A stretch of 64,000 bases of DNA from Serilophus lunatus (Eukaryota; Chordata; Aves; Passeriformes; Eurylaimidae): contig VXBA01001338.1 in NCBI GenBank assembly GCA_013399895.1, positions 28,060 through 92,059 of the forward strand, read 5' to 3'. A model generated the notes under the pieces. That model was not told where the DNA came from and did no database searches. It was given only the letters and a program-made list of their open reading frames with translations. Each line of letters begins with the position of its first letter. Within the stretch, counting starts at the first letter, position 1. The position numbers were made by a program, and so were the translations under genes. Shown one piece after another: positions 36,480 through 47,909 of the stretch.

Positions 36480-37744
36480 TTATAACCTTTCAAGATTGGC
36501 TGCAATATGCCACCTGTTGTCCTGCTGATAGCATTTCTTTTCTGAACAGATGCATTTGCTGGAGCAGGAGAGGTTGGCATTGGTGGCTGAAAGTACATTT
36601 CTTTACCAGGGAGATTTTTGGTATTTGAGAATTGCTGCACCATACAGAAAAAACAAAGCCTTATCCTGGAAACAGACCCCAGAGTAAGTAAATATTCACA
36701 GCAGAAGGGACATTTATGTCATAGGAGAAAAGGAGCATTTAATTTCAACATTAGCAGCAGCCCAAGGTAATTAGGTGTGAGTAGAAGCATTGCTGTCAGG
36801 AATTGAATACTGACATGAATCTCCAGAAACCTCTTATTAACCATCAGGTATCTGTATAAGGTAAAAGACTGAAAATCAGTGATCATTTTCTAGAAGATTT
36901 ACAGGAGCTTCAGAGTCAAGGACATCTCCTGACTCTGCCTTACCTCATCCTAACACAATGGGTTACATGACAGCATCCTTTTCAAAAACATCAAATAATT
37001 TGTACTTTCTGTATTTTCAGCATATATATTTATATGAAAAGTGTTTGCAAAAGGTCTACCACTGTGGAAAGGCTTATGTGGGGGCAATATTTGCATGAGC
37101 ACAAGAGGAAAAAGATGAATAATCAAGTTGAGAAGAACCTAATTGATGATGATGCTCTTGAAATATGACTCTAAGTACTTTTTAACAAGTTACCACCAGA
37201 GTGGATGAGAGTTTTGCACCAAAGTACATGGTTTGAAGAAAGGGAGTGTGCAATTATAATGTATCATGGTAAAAGGTACTTTGAGATCTCTGCAATTTCC
37301 TTTATTCACTGAAATTCTTGATTTCAACCATTTCTTAACAGCCGTTTCTGCAATGAACATATATAGTTCAGCAGAGCTTCTTCTGATGAACAAATGGAGT
37401 AAAACAAGCCAGTACTATGACTGTGAATACTACTGTGTGAATCTCTATGATTTGGCATGGCTTGGTAATGGCAATGTTACTTTGGGGATATGACATGACT
37501 GAAGATTATATGAATAAAGGTTGAAATACAGAAAATGTTAAAGATATTCTAGGATTTCTGGAATGACAATGACGACAAAAGAAAACAAGAAGACAACAAT
37601 TAAACAACAATAATCCTACTTGGGAATAGAGAAATCCTGATTCTTGGCTGAACTTACAAATAAATTTTTGTCTTAAGTCTTCACATATTCAATTAATCTG
37701 ATCCATAGAAATGCAACTTAGTCATCTAGGGTAAAATTTTCATA
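36480..37744. other. Non-coding MUSK 5' flank
   Basis: AT-rich sequence with no recognised exon, repeat family or RNA gene. Open frames are short and unsupported. Confidence 0.7.
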
Positions 37745-38052
37745 ATATTTTGTGTGGATGCCTGTATCTGTGAAAGCAGCTTTGAGGAGGGAAGCAGCAA
37801 GGGTGCCCCAGGCATCAGGTTAATGTATGTAGGGACATGTATGTGCATGCGTGCATCTCAGGGAAAGACCACACATGACGCCTTTTTGGGTTCTCTGCTG
37901 GATGGAAGTAGGCACCATGATGTGGGAGCTTGTGATTTGAAGACCACTTGTCTTTTGTGTCTATACACATCTGCCACCTTGGCAGGTTATGGTGCACTCT
38001 GCCTTTCCATCCACAAGGCATGAACAATCTAGGAGGCTCTTGGAAAGGATTT
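37745..38052 (+). repeat. Inverted-repeat arm A (pairs with 39770-40075)
   Basis: The stretch gatgcctgtatctg ... ggtgccccaggcatcaggtt ... gacctgaag-type blocks and tgtcttttgtgtct reappears as a close reverse complement at 39770-40075. Shared blocks run from the 'gatgcctgtatctg' end to 'cttggaaag'. The copies are diverged (small indels), so this is an old repeat, not a recent duplication. It lies against a CR1-like fragment. Confidence 0.85.
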
Positions 38053-38165
38053 ACCTGCATGACTTTGGATTGAGGTCAGGCTGACTGGCTGATAGTTCCC
38101 TGGCTCCTCCTTCTTGCACTTTGACTGTGTGACATTTGCATTCTTCCAGGCCTCAGATCAAAGAC
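38053..38165 (-). mobile_element. CR1-like reverse-transcriptase fragment
   Basis: It contains gaggtcaggctgactggct and the following cctccttcttgcactttg block, the antisense of the CR1 region encoding the start of the reverse transcriptase (the N-Y-x-P-V-S-L-T region). A related copy is at 39545-39665 in the same orientation. Confidence 0.65.
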
Positions 38166-38169
38166 CTTT

Positions 38170-39540
38170 ATGTCATGGATTCTTGTTTGGAATGTGTTAC
38201 AGGGCTTTGAATCTTCATCATCCATATTAGTGCAAAAGTTAATAGTTCCCTTTTATTTGCCAATTGCAGCACTTAGAAATTACACTGCCAGCGATGGATG
38301 TTAAATGTTAATAATGCCCTTGCATTTTTAGGATTACCAAAGTATTCTTAACCTCTCATTTCTTATGTTTTATATTATTTTTATCAAGGATCACAGTTAA
38401 CTCCACTGCTCTAAACTAAAATGATGAAAACTTACATAGTAAATGAGAATAGAGAGGATACACGTGCACAAGGTGCATAAGCATGAGCTCCAATCACACA
38501 TGCCTAACACACAGCTAAAATACAATATATATGGGAAGCCGGTTATCATCTGTGTCCATCATGGAAAGATGATTTTATACAGAATTAAATGAGTAGAAAT
38601 TAAATACTGGTAACACCAAAACTTCTTTGATTCCAAGCATTTTCCAGGCTGACCTTACAAAAGTAAAATGCTCCTTTAAGTTTTGCTCTCAGTAACTGTA
38701 AATTTGCTGCTTGTTGGTTATTGTGTTTGGTTTTTTTCCTAACAAAGCTGAGCTGTATACAGTTTACAGCTAATTGTATTTACATCAGTTGTAATTTATA
38801 GTCATGCCCCAAGGCCTCCGCTGAGATGAGGTCCTGGCAACCTACACAACAACAAAAAGCAGTCTCCAGTTTTTAGACATTGCAGGTAAAGCTCTGCTCT
38901 CACAAATATTTCTGCAACATCTTAGGTCACTGCTCTATAAACACCTCCAGAGAAGTCAGTTCATGAAGTTCAGTACACAAACACAAGGTGTGCTGGAGTA
39001 TTTGTTCACCTAGCTACCATTTTTCTCATTGCAAACTGTTCACAGACTTGCTTTTAACAAATACAGTATTTTAAAATAAATGCATAAATATAAAGAAAGT
39101 AATAATTTCTTAGAATTTGCTGAATAGTTCAGATAACTGTCTTGCAATCAATGAATTGTTTGGCACCTCCCCACAATGATAAACAGAAACTGCTTGCAGG
39201 ACAGGACCATGCTGGACCTTTTTTTCTATACACCTTGGTACACTTCCCTCCTTCTTCCAAGTATTCTGATGGAGGTTCACAGTTTTACATGTTAATGTGA
39301 CGTGATTTGATCACTAGATGTTTTGAAAACTGCCTTTAATATCACATCACCAGCTGGGGTGTCCCTAGCTGGTCCTAGATGTTTATCTAAGTAGACAGGC
39401 TACTACAAGTATTTCCAGCAGAAACTGTCCAGCCAGGGAACAAAATTCTCTTACAGAAGGACTCAATGAAATTGCTTTGGCAATGGCCTAGTTACCCAAC
39501 ATTTAGTGATCCAAATGAACACTGATCCAGCCTGACCAAT
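38170..39540. other. Non-coding spacer between inverted-repeat arms
   Basis: AT-rich sequence with no recognised gene or repeat. Confidence 0.65.
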
Positions 39541-39544
39541 GATT

Positions 39545-40075
39545 GACCTGCCTGATCTCAGAGTGAGGTGAGACTGACTGGCTGGTAGTTTCATGGGTCC
39601 TCCTACTTGCTCTTTGACTGGATAATATTTGTTTCTTCCAATCCTCAGGCATCATTCCTGGTGACCGTGACGTTTCAAAAATATGCTGTCAGTATGACAT
39701 CCAACACACTCTTTGTCACTTGCTCCTCCTGTTGTTTCAGAGAGCTTTCATCAGTGCTTTCCAAGAACCTCTTAGATTGTGCCTTGCTGAAGACAAGCCA
39801 GAAAAAGAGCATGCTAAAACCTGCCAAGGTAGCAGATGTGTACAGACACAAAAGACAAGTGGTCTTCAAATCACAAGCTCCCATGCCATGGTGCCAAGCC
39901 TACTTCCATCCAGCAGAGAGCCCAAAAGGATGTCATGTGGCATCTTTCCCTGAGGTGCATGAATACATGTCCCTACATACATTAACCTGATGCCTGGGGC
40001 ACCCTTGCTGCTTCCCTCCTCAAAACTGACACCTCAGATACAGGCATCCTCACAAAACATATGACAGTGAAACTC
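39545..40075 (-). mobile_element. CR1-like LINE fragment including inverted-repeat arm B
   Basis: 39545-39665 is a CR1-like reverse-transcriptase fragment in antisense. It appears to continue through 39666-39769 into arm B (39770-40075), the reverse complement of arm A at 37745-38052. A minus-strand frame at 39675-39884 has a linker-like composition but no stop-free full-length protein. The class assignment of the arm itself is inference from its continuity with the RT piece. Confidence 0.55.
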
Positions 40076-40079
40076 ACTG

Positions 40080-43060
40080 ACCACTTGGGGCTGAATATGT
40101 GTCCTCTTACACATAAGTGAATCAAAGTTATGTTGCTACAGGGTTATGGTCACATGAATTCTCCCAGTCTACCCTGCCCACTTTGCCTGCGGTATGTAAA
40201 GGCAGCACAGGTTCCTGGGTATATGGCATGGAAAGAGCATTTTTGACAACTTGTGCCAGAATTAGTGGAGGAGTTGTTGTTCTTGTTATTTTAGCTTTTT
40301 TATTACACATTGCAAATCACTTCTTTACAGTGCTCCTAAGTGGAAGCAGCTGTTACACCCACTGACTCCAAGGGATTTCATCCAACCTGCAACACACATA
40401 TGGCCAGTCGGGTGATGTTACTGTGTCAGAATAACAAATTCTGTACTCTGTGTAACATGTACAGGAGTAAGCTGTGATGTTGCTGTTCTTTACCATGCGG
40501 GGGGGGGGTTAGGTTTTGTTTAGTGTTTTGGGGCTTTAATTGTCAAAATGAAGGAAATGCTTTTCTCTAAAGTTTCCATTGATTTCTTGCTATCATCTTG
40601 CTATAAACTTTGCAGTAATTTTCAGGTCACAGGATGTGACAATACTGGCTAAGGGCAATCTAAGCTGTTGTACTATGTTTTGTGATGGGGCAAAATTATG
40701 TAGTGCTATGAGATGAAATTACTGTAGTGAAATAATGTAAATACTGTAATGAAGGAGGAAGATCTCTTGTCATGCACCTAGCTAACTGTGCACAGTGTAT
40801 AAAACAGAGAGGCCGAGCTGAATGCAGTTATTTCATAATATACAGAATTAATTTCTCTGCTGGGAGACCTGCCTCATATTTCATCTTGCTGCCCACATTA
40901 TCCAATCCCACACCACAATACGGGAAAAGACATCACCCTCAATAACTCTCACCTCTCTGAGAGGATAGTGATGTCACAGTCCTGAGCTGGGGTAAACCAG
41001 AGATGCCTCTGGTTCCCCAAACAGGGATGCCACAGGAAAGTACAACCCTTGTTCCTCAGCCTCTGATTTCAGCCTTTTATCCTCTGCTTGCCATAAGAAG
41101 AATACACTCTGCAGGGCTAGGACAGCTACCAACATATAAAACCTGCTCTCCATCACATGGTACCACAACCCAGCAGACAAGAAAAAACCTGCATTTAGAA
41201 ATAGTTATAGCAGAGCCCTGGCTGAACCCCCAAGTGAACCAGGAGGAGAGACTCTGTGGATCTTCAGATCATGGGAACTGCATGAAGGAGAACATCTCCC
41301 TACAGAATCTCTTCTTGAAGAAACAAGGAGGTGGTTCAGGACAGCAGTGTATTAGGGATTCAACATATTCCATTGATTTTGATTCCAAAATACTGCACCT
41401 TGTAAAATCTCATTCTCAATAAGAAGTAAATTCAACCTTAACATTATCCAATAGTAATACTGGCAGTTACTGCATGAAAACAGTAACTACGAAACAAATT
41501 CTGGTTACATCATAAAAGAACTCCTGTGAGTAATATTTTAATTATTGTCAATCTCTTTAAAACCATCAATCAATAATCAAAGGAAAAGCACAATGAAATA
41601 AATACATGTACTGTGATGTCTCACATGTCAGAGTGAAAAATGTTCAATTTTCAATTTTTATCTGTCATTATTTGCTGTGCTTGATTGTTGTTTTAGATTG
41701 TAGAACAGCAAAAGCCAAGAAACAGGAGTTTATAGGCATGAGACAAGCAGATAACCAGTTTGGTTTCAAACATACATCCTCTATCACAACTGGTTTCAAG
41801 TGAAAAATTGCAGTCCTGTACACAGTGTAAAAAAATCACCTGTTCTATCATAGGATCATAGTCCCGTAAATATATTTTCCTTCCATCACTATGGCATCTC
41901 TGAAACTCAAAGCATCTCTCTGCAGCCAAAAGGGATTCAAGAGTTGTTACAACATATGAGTGTGATATGAGGAAACACTCAAGTTTCAGAAGTACCTGCA
42001 CTCAGGCAACAGCATGTCTGCCAGTGGAACAGGACACCTGAAATGGAGCTGCCATATCCTGCCAGCTGATGGCAGGTTGCCATGAGTGGTTGCAGGAGGT
42101 GTGCAACACACAAGTCCCAGGGGCATCCTATCCCCTTTCATTTCACTAAAATGTGAGCAGCATGCTGCAACATGCGAAACAGCTCCACAAGCTTTTTTCA
42201 GGCAAAATAGCTTTTTTCTCTCTTGCTGTGATAAGAAGAAGAACTTTGCAGCATCTGTAGCTCAAGAGTGACCGGAGACATTTTTAGACACTGTACCATA
42301 TGCTGAAAAACATTCTGGGGGACTTTGGCTATACACATTAAAAACAGGGAATTACATTCTGCTGTGAGTTAACTTCAGGCAACACCACTGACGTCAATGG
42401 AGTGTAACTGAGAGCAGAAGGTTGCCTGTGATCTTTATTTCTTAGAGTTCACCTGCTGCTTATTTGAAGTCATAATCCGTGGTGACATCCCACTCATTTC
42501 TATAGGACAGAGGCTTGGACTGCAAAGATCGGGTCCCAGTGTGAACTTCACCCAACGAGGCATTCTTGGTTATAGCGTTTTGGACAATCCTAAAATCTAC
42601 CTACTATATGTCACATTGACTGCAATTTAAACACTGATGTGTATTATTCAGAAGCACCACAACTAGCATAACATGTGTGGGGTTGTCTCCTTAATTAAAT
42701 AGCATATTTTTATCCAAAAGATGCATCCAACACATTCAGCATATTTAACCACAAACACTACAATAGTGATATGCACCCAGATGATGTGAGGCACACAGAA
42801 TGAGAGGAAGGAGTTCAAGAGTCCCTAAGATGCTACAAGAGAAGGACATGTATGAAAATTAGACAGTGAGAAGAAATTTCTGCAGTTCTCTCATGGCTCT
42901 CTTGCCACGTATTTATTAGCACTGCCCAGTATTGTTCCTTAGGTTTAGTCCTGAGAAAGAATGAGTAGATAGAAGACCTGATAAAAATAATGCAGATTGC
43001 TGCTTGTCAACAGTGAGGATCTCATGAGCGAAGTGGAGATTGGTGGCCATCTTGGCCACA
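40080..43060. other. Non-coding intergenic stretch
   Basis: No host exon recognised. Poly-G run at about 40499-40508. Open frames such as 41003-41422 plus show no domain. Confidence 0.65.
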
Positions 43061-43062
43061 GA

Positions 43063-43102
43063 GATCAAGTTTAAACTTGATCACTAAGTGATCAAGTTTA
43101 AA
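43063..43102. repeat. Overlapping perfect palindromes
   Basis: 43063-43082 is a perfect 20-bp palindrome (gatcaagttt/aaacttgatc). Overlapping it, 43070-43102 is a perfect inverted repeat with 16-bp arms around a single central A. The same arm therefore occurs three times in alternating orientation. It sits at the 5' edge of the CR1 fragment that follows. Confidence 0.97.
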
Positions 43103-43460
43103 ATCTCTCTTGTCAGAAGGAAAAATGCCAGCAAAACCTCAGCTCTGGATATGAGGAGAGGAGACTTCAGGCTGCTCAGAGAACTAGTGAATAAGGTCCC
43201 CAGGAAAATGTTTTTGCAGGTGCTGGAGTCCATCAGTCTTGGGAATCTGGAGAGGTTACAGATGACTGGAAGCTGCAAACATTGTCCCAGTTTTCATGAT
43301 GGGCAAGAAGGAGGACCATGGAAACTACAGGCTTGTCAGTGTCACTTCAGTGCATGGTAAAGTTGTGGAGATATTGCCCTCTGCAAGGCTAGGAGTTGGA
43401 CTCAATGATTCTTGTGGGTCCCTTCCAACTTTGCATATTCTGTGATTCTATGATTCTGTA
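43085..43460 (+). mobile_element. CR1 LINE with internal deletions, intact 3' tail
   Basis: Three separated CR1 segments lie side by side: an endonuclease/RT-linker part (about 43100-43200, with a T-S-A-L-D-M-R-R-type peptide), an early RT part (43215-43370, coding traces of S-V-T-S and a V-P-G-K-like motif region), and the 3' end (about 43385-43460) with ggagttggactcaatgattc and the gattctatgattctg tail. Confidence 0.85.
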
Positions 43461-46400
43461 AAAAAACTGGCATATATGTAGGATTGGTCCTTTAATTTCA
43501 GTGGACTTGGCCTGAGGGTCCTGTCTCTGCCTGCGGTTGATGCACCATCATTAAATATTTTTGAAGTAAGGACAACGTTTACAAACTGGGTCTGCTTCTA
43601 CAGCCCAAGTGTTTGCCCAGCAAGATGTGCTTCTCTCATTTAATATAATGTGAGTAATTAATTAATTGTGCATCAGCTGTATAGTTGGTCAAGAGATAAT
43701 ACAGATGGGGGTCAAGGGTTTGTACCTAAACTGAAATTGCCTTATAGCTAACAAAAGCAAAATACTTTCATTCAAAAATCACATAGGGCAGAAGCTACCA
43801 GGTAAATCTGTAAGAGGCTGATACCCACAAGGTAGGCTTAGAGCCCTTTCCAAGAGCCATTGCTAGTGCTGCCAAGGGACAATGCCTTCTCCTACACACA
43901 CCTGCCCTGCCTGACATGTTGTCTCCCGAGGGCAGCTATAGGGGAATGTTTGTCCAGGTGAGACTCCTTTCTTCCCTCACCTCTACCTTCCCAAGCTAGA
44001 TGGAGACAGGGCCAGTTCTGGTTGACACTTCAGCACGTTTCCATACTGGACCTTCTTCCCCCACCAGTAGCAGATTTGCTCTGGGCAGGTGGTCACTGGG
44101 AAAGGAGGTCACATTAGGGAAACCTTCATGGCTTCAGGTGTTCTCCAGGAGTAGCAAGATACATGAGCATCCTTGCAGTGGTGGCCAGGATTTCATCCTA
44201 TCCTTGGCAAGCAGCACTGAGCCTGAGTCCCCAAAATAGTTTACAACTTGGTCAGTCAGTTCTTCCATTCAGCACATCCATGGAAAGCTTTTGTCTGGAG
44301 CATTTTCATAATATTTGTCTTTCTTCTGTAAGTAGCAGTGGCAACTCTGGAGTGTCTGGATGAATAAAAAATTCATTGGGTCAAATTAATATACTCTGAG
44401 CACCATAGCAGGCATACAGCAATCTTTAATTCCCTCTCCCCAACACGATGTTTAATGCGCTGCAGCTGCTGAGCAGTACCGGCTGGCATGTCTGGAACAG
44501 GCCAAGGCTTTCCAGGGCTTTCCCAAGGAAAGAGCCTTGCGTGGTTACAGATTAGGCCTGCCAAACTGCAGAGCCATTCACATTGCTTGGACAGGCCACA
44601 CAGCTCCACAGGGTTCAGTCATCTGTGCCCTGGAGCACTCTCTCCTGCATCAAGGGATGATGGACAATTGCATCCCAAATCCATGACTCTTCCACAAACA
44701 TTTGGGAACATAACATTTGGGAGATAACAATGAAGTATGCACAAAGACTGAATCCTCTCTTAGAAGGGGTTTGAAACTCCACTGTCATTGACACCAGGGG
44801 GACAATTCCTATTGTTCCCGATAAGAAAGTTGAAGATGCAAGACAAAAAAAAGCAGGATGGACTTGAATTTCAACAAAATGTCTGAAAACTTTCAACTGG
44901 TGTAAACTGTTATAATTCCCTTGGCAATAGTGGAGTTATGCCAGTTTGTCCTTGCTCGAGAACTTTTGTCTTACCTGCACATGAGAGTTCCCCTGTGCAG
45001 CTACTCTTCTCTGTGACCACTCTGCTCTCCCATGCCCCACCTCCACTGAAAAAAGACATGATTTAGCCCATCAATTAATTTTAAATCAAGTCCCGGTGAA
45101 GACTTGCTCCACACAGACTGTGTAGAATCTAAATTAAAACATCAGTGGATGAATTTTCATACTTTAAACAAAATCAGACCAGGAACAAGATTCTGCATTT
45201 TGAATATGAAGTTTCTGTTAAAACTCTGAACCTTTTATAATGTGCCATGTGTGAAGCAAAATACAGTTTCTTTTCACTAGGCCTAGAAGATGTGAGAAAG
45301 CTCTATAACAGCATGCCCCAGGCATCAGTCTACATCTGTGTTGTTGAACCACATGAGGTGGACAGCTTTCCCACCACCTCTGGAAAGGGTCTGTTCTAAA
45401 ATGCAAGCCACCGCTGAGAATTGTTTTAACGTGTTCCAATAATGCGCCATATTGTGGCCTATCAAATTTAGCCCAGAGCTATAGCACAATAATTCACCCA
45501 CATTTTGGTGGAAGTATTATCCTTTTCCCATCTGGTTCTCTTCTTTTCCTCCTATAAACAATAATAAACATTGCACTGTTGTGCAAGAGGCAACGTAACT
45601 TAGCAGCATTGTCAGAGCTCAGACAACGTGGGATGCACTTCTTTCAGGAGTCCCCTGAAATTGTAAACGTGTGGTAGCAAGTTTTTTAAGGCACCTTAAA
45701 TGACAGATAGACAGAGGCTCCTGAGGGCTTGTTTTTGGTATGTCAGAAATGCATTGAGAGCCACATTGTTCAGAACATTCAGAGAAGAAAAAAATCCCTG
45801 AATTGGGAAATTCTGTCAGGCTGAGGAAATAAGAAATCTAGCTGAAAAGCTGAAAAATAGCTGTATTTTTGAAAATACACTAATGTCCTACAGGCATTCA
45901 AACATCATGAGTCAGCTCTTAAAAATCATAGTTGGCTTAAACATAATAGTTGTGGGGGCTAGTAACCTTGTGTTGTCTGAACTATTAATGGTCACATTTC
46001 TACATTCTTCTGGAAAAACTGGAAACTGAACTTTATTTTGTAACAAAAGCAGAGATTATTACATAATCTGTCAGTCCTAGGGGCTGAGGCATTAAACAGA
46101 ACATCAGAAAATGTGATAAAATCCCAACAGTTGGAAATGCCAGCACTAAACTAACTTATGTTGCCTTAACACTGTTGCCCTGGGAGCTGTTTCAAAAACC
46201 CACATCCACAGGATTGGCATGCTCTGGTAGAGTCATTCCCAGACCTATTTTTTCCAGGCTGCAGTTCATGAATGGTGGCTGTCAGAAATTGCATGATAAC
46301 TCTGTTTCATACGATGGAAAAAGTACTGTGAATAGGAGAAAAGAAAAGCCCCTGAGGAACAGACTTATGCAGTGACAAAATAACTAGCAGAACAAAGCAT

Positions 46401-46495
46401 AGCATTTTGAAGGACCCTCTGAGATTTTAGGAGCTAAACTCCGTGAGAATGTATCCCATTGTATTTCCATTAATGTACCATGTTCCTCTAAAACT
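43461..46495. other. Non-coding intergenic stretch
   Basis: No exon, RNA gene or repeat family recognised. Confidence 0.65.
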
Positions 46496-46624
46496 TGTGC
46501 CCTGAGTGACTCTTGAAAATCAGGACAAGGTTTGCCAGCCTCCAGTCAGTGGAGACCTCTCCAGATTCCCAAGACCACTCAAAAATCAGTGAGAGAGGTT
46601 TTGTCATGACATCATCTAGCTCTT

Positions 46625-47175
46625 TGTCCTGGGTTAGCTGAGGCTGAGAAAACTTTCCCTGTTTGGACTCAGGTTTAAATAAAAAGATGGGTTTGTGTTT
46701 TTTTGGTTTTTTTTTCCTCCTTGCCCTTCCCCCCNNNNNNNNNNNNNNNNNNNNNNNNNNNNNNNNNNNNNNNNNNNNNNNNNNNNNNNNNNNNNNNNNN
46801 NNNNNNNNNNNNNNNNNNNNNNNNNNNNNNNNNNNNNNNNNNNNNNNNNNNNNNNNNNNNNNNNNNNNNNNNNNNNNNNNNNNNNNNNNNNNNNNNNNNN
46901 NNNNNNNNNNNNNNNNNNNNNNNNNNNNNNNNNNNNNNNNNNNNNNNNNNNNNNNNTTGTTTGTTCACTTGTGGAACCGGTGGGGGTGGGGGTGTTGGTG
47001 GATGGTATTTTGGGGTTTTTGGGAGGTGGTTATTGGGCTTTCTTCAGGGGGGGGGTTCGGTATTTTAATATTTTTAAGTTAATTTTTTTCTTTCCTCATA
47101 ATAAATTCTTATTTTCTTTACTACCTCTGTATCCACGAATTATTAATAAATAATTTTGTCCATCAAACCAGGACA
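46625..47175 (+). mobile_element. Solo LTR (TGTCCTGG...CCAGGACA) with 5-bp target-site duplication
   Basis: The element begins TGTCCTGGGTT and ends AAACCAGGACA, inverted termini of an LTR. The 5-bp duplication CTCTT is present at 46620-46624 and 47176-47180. An AATAAA at 47100-47105, about 70 bp before the end, indicates plus orientation. 222 N (46735-46956) hide the middle, so the full length is unknown, and whether internal retroviral sequence is missing in the gap cannot be excluded. It interrupts a CR1 element, giving the order of events. Confidence 0.9.
46735..46956. other. Assembly gap (222 N)
   Basis: A run of N bordered by a T-rich then C-rich left side (cccttcccccc) and a G-rich right side. 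Low-complexity edges are a likely cause. Translated frames through it are meaningless. Confidence 0.99.
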
Positions 47176-47909
47176 CTCTTCGAGGATTTTGGGATGAATC
47201 CCATCAGGCCCCATAGCTCTGTAGGGTTCCAGATGGAGCAGCAGATCACATACAATTTCAGGATTGACTGGGAGTTGATCATTCTCACAATCAGGGTCCT
47301 CCAGCTCAGGGCACTGAGACCCCTTTGCTCCCTCGCCCGTGTTGAAGACAGAGGCAAAGGAAGATTTAAACACCTCTGCCTTGTCTCTGTCCCTGTTTGT
47401 GAGGTGGCCATCCTCATCCTGTAATGGGCCAATGATATCCCTATACTGCCTATTGCCATTAATATATTTGAAAAAACTTTTTATTGCTCCCCACAGTTCC
47501 AGCCAGTTTCAACTCTAGTCGAGCTTTGGCTGCATGCATTTTCTTTCTACAGTGGCAAGCAGCATCTCTGAATTCTTCCCATGCCACTTGACCTTGCCTC
47601 AACTGGGAATACACCTTCCTTTTTTGCCTTATTTCCCAGAGAAGATCCCTGCTCAGTCAGGCGGCCTTCTGCCTCCGCTGCTTGACATCTGACATTTGGG
47701 AATTGCCTGCTCCTGTGCCCTTAGGAGAAGATGTTTTAAAAGTGACTCGCACTGGTCAAAGCTCTTCCAGTCAATCAGCTCCTTATGCTGGAAGACAACC
47801 TGGGATCCTCAGGACTCCAGCATCTCACTGAGGATGGGTCTGGGATGGATTCCCAGTCTTTTTGCATGTCATCAAGTGCTTTGCACTGGGAGACACACTT
47901 CCAGTATTT

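Larger units (their letters stand above)
46498..47905 (-). mobile_element. CR1 LINE fragment split by an LTR insertion
   Basis: Minus-strand coding traces run from a linker region (about 47905-47480, K-R-K-V-Y-S-Q-L-R and L-E-L-K-L-A motifs) through F-A-S-V-F-N and M-G-P-D-G-I-H-P (47143-47373 frame), stop at the LTR, and resume left of it with a T-K-P-L-S-L-I-F and D-W-R-L-A-N-type stretch (46619 down to about 46500). The frame is continuous once the LTR and one copy of CTCTT are removed. Outer limits are approximate. It has no 3' end and is inactive. Confidence 0.88.

Noticed and set aside
46663..47153. Open frames across the 222-N gap
   Set aside because: Mostly unknown residues; the region is an LTR with a gap.
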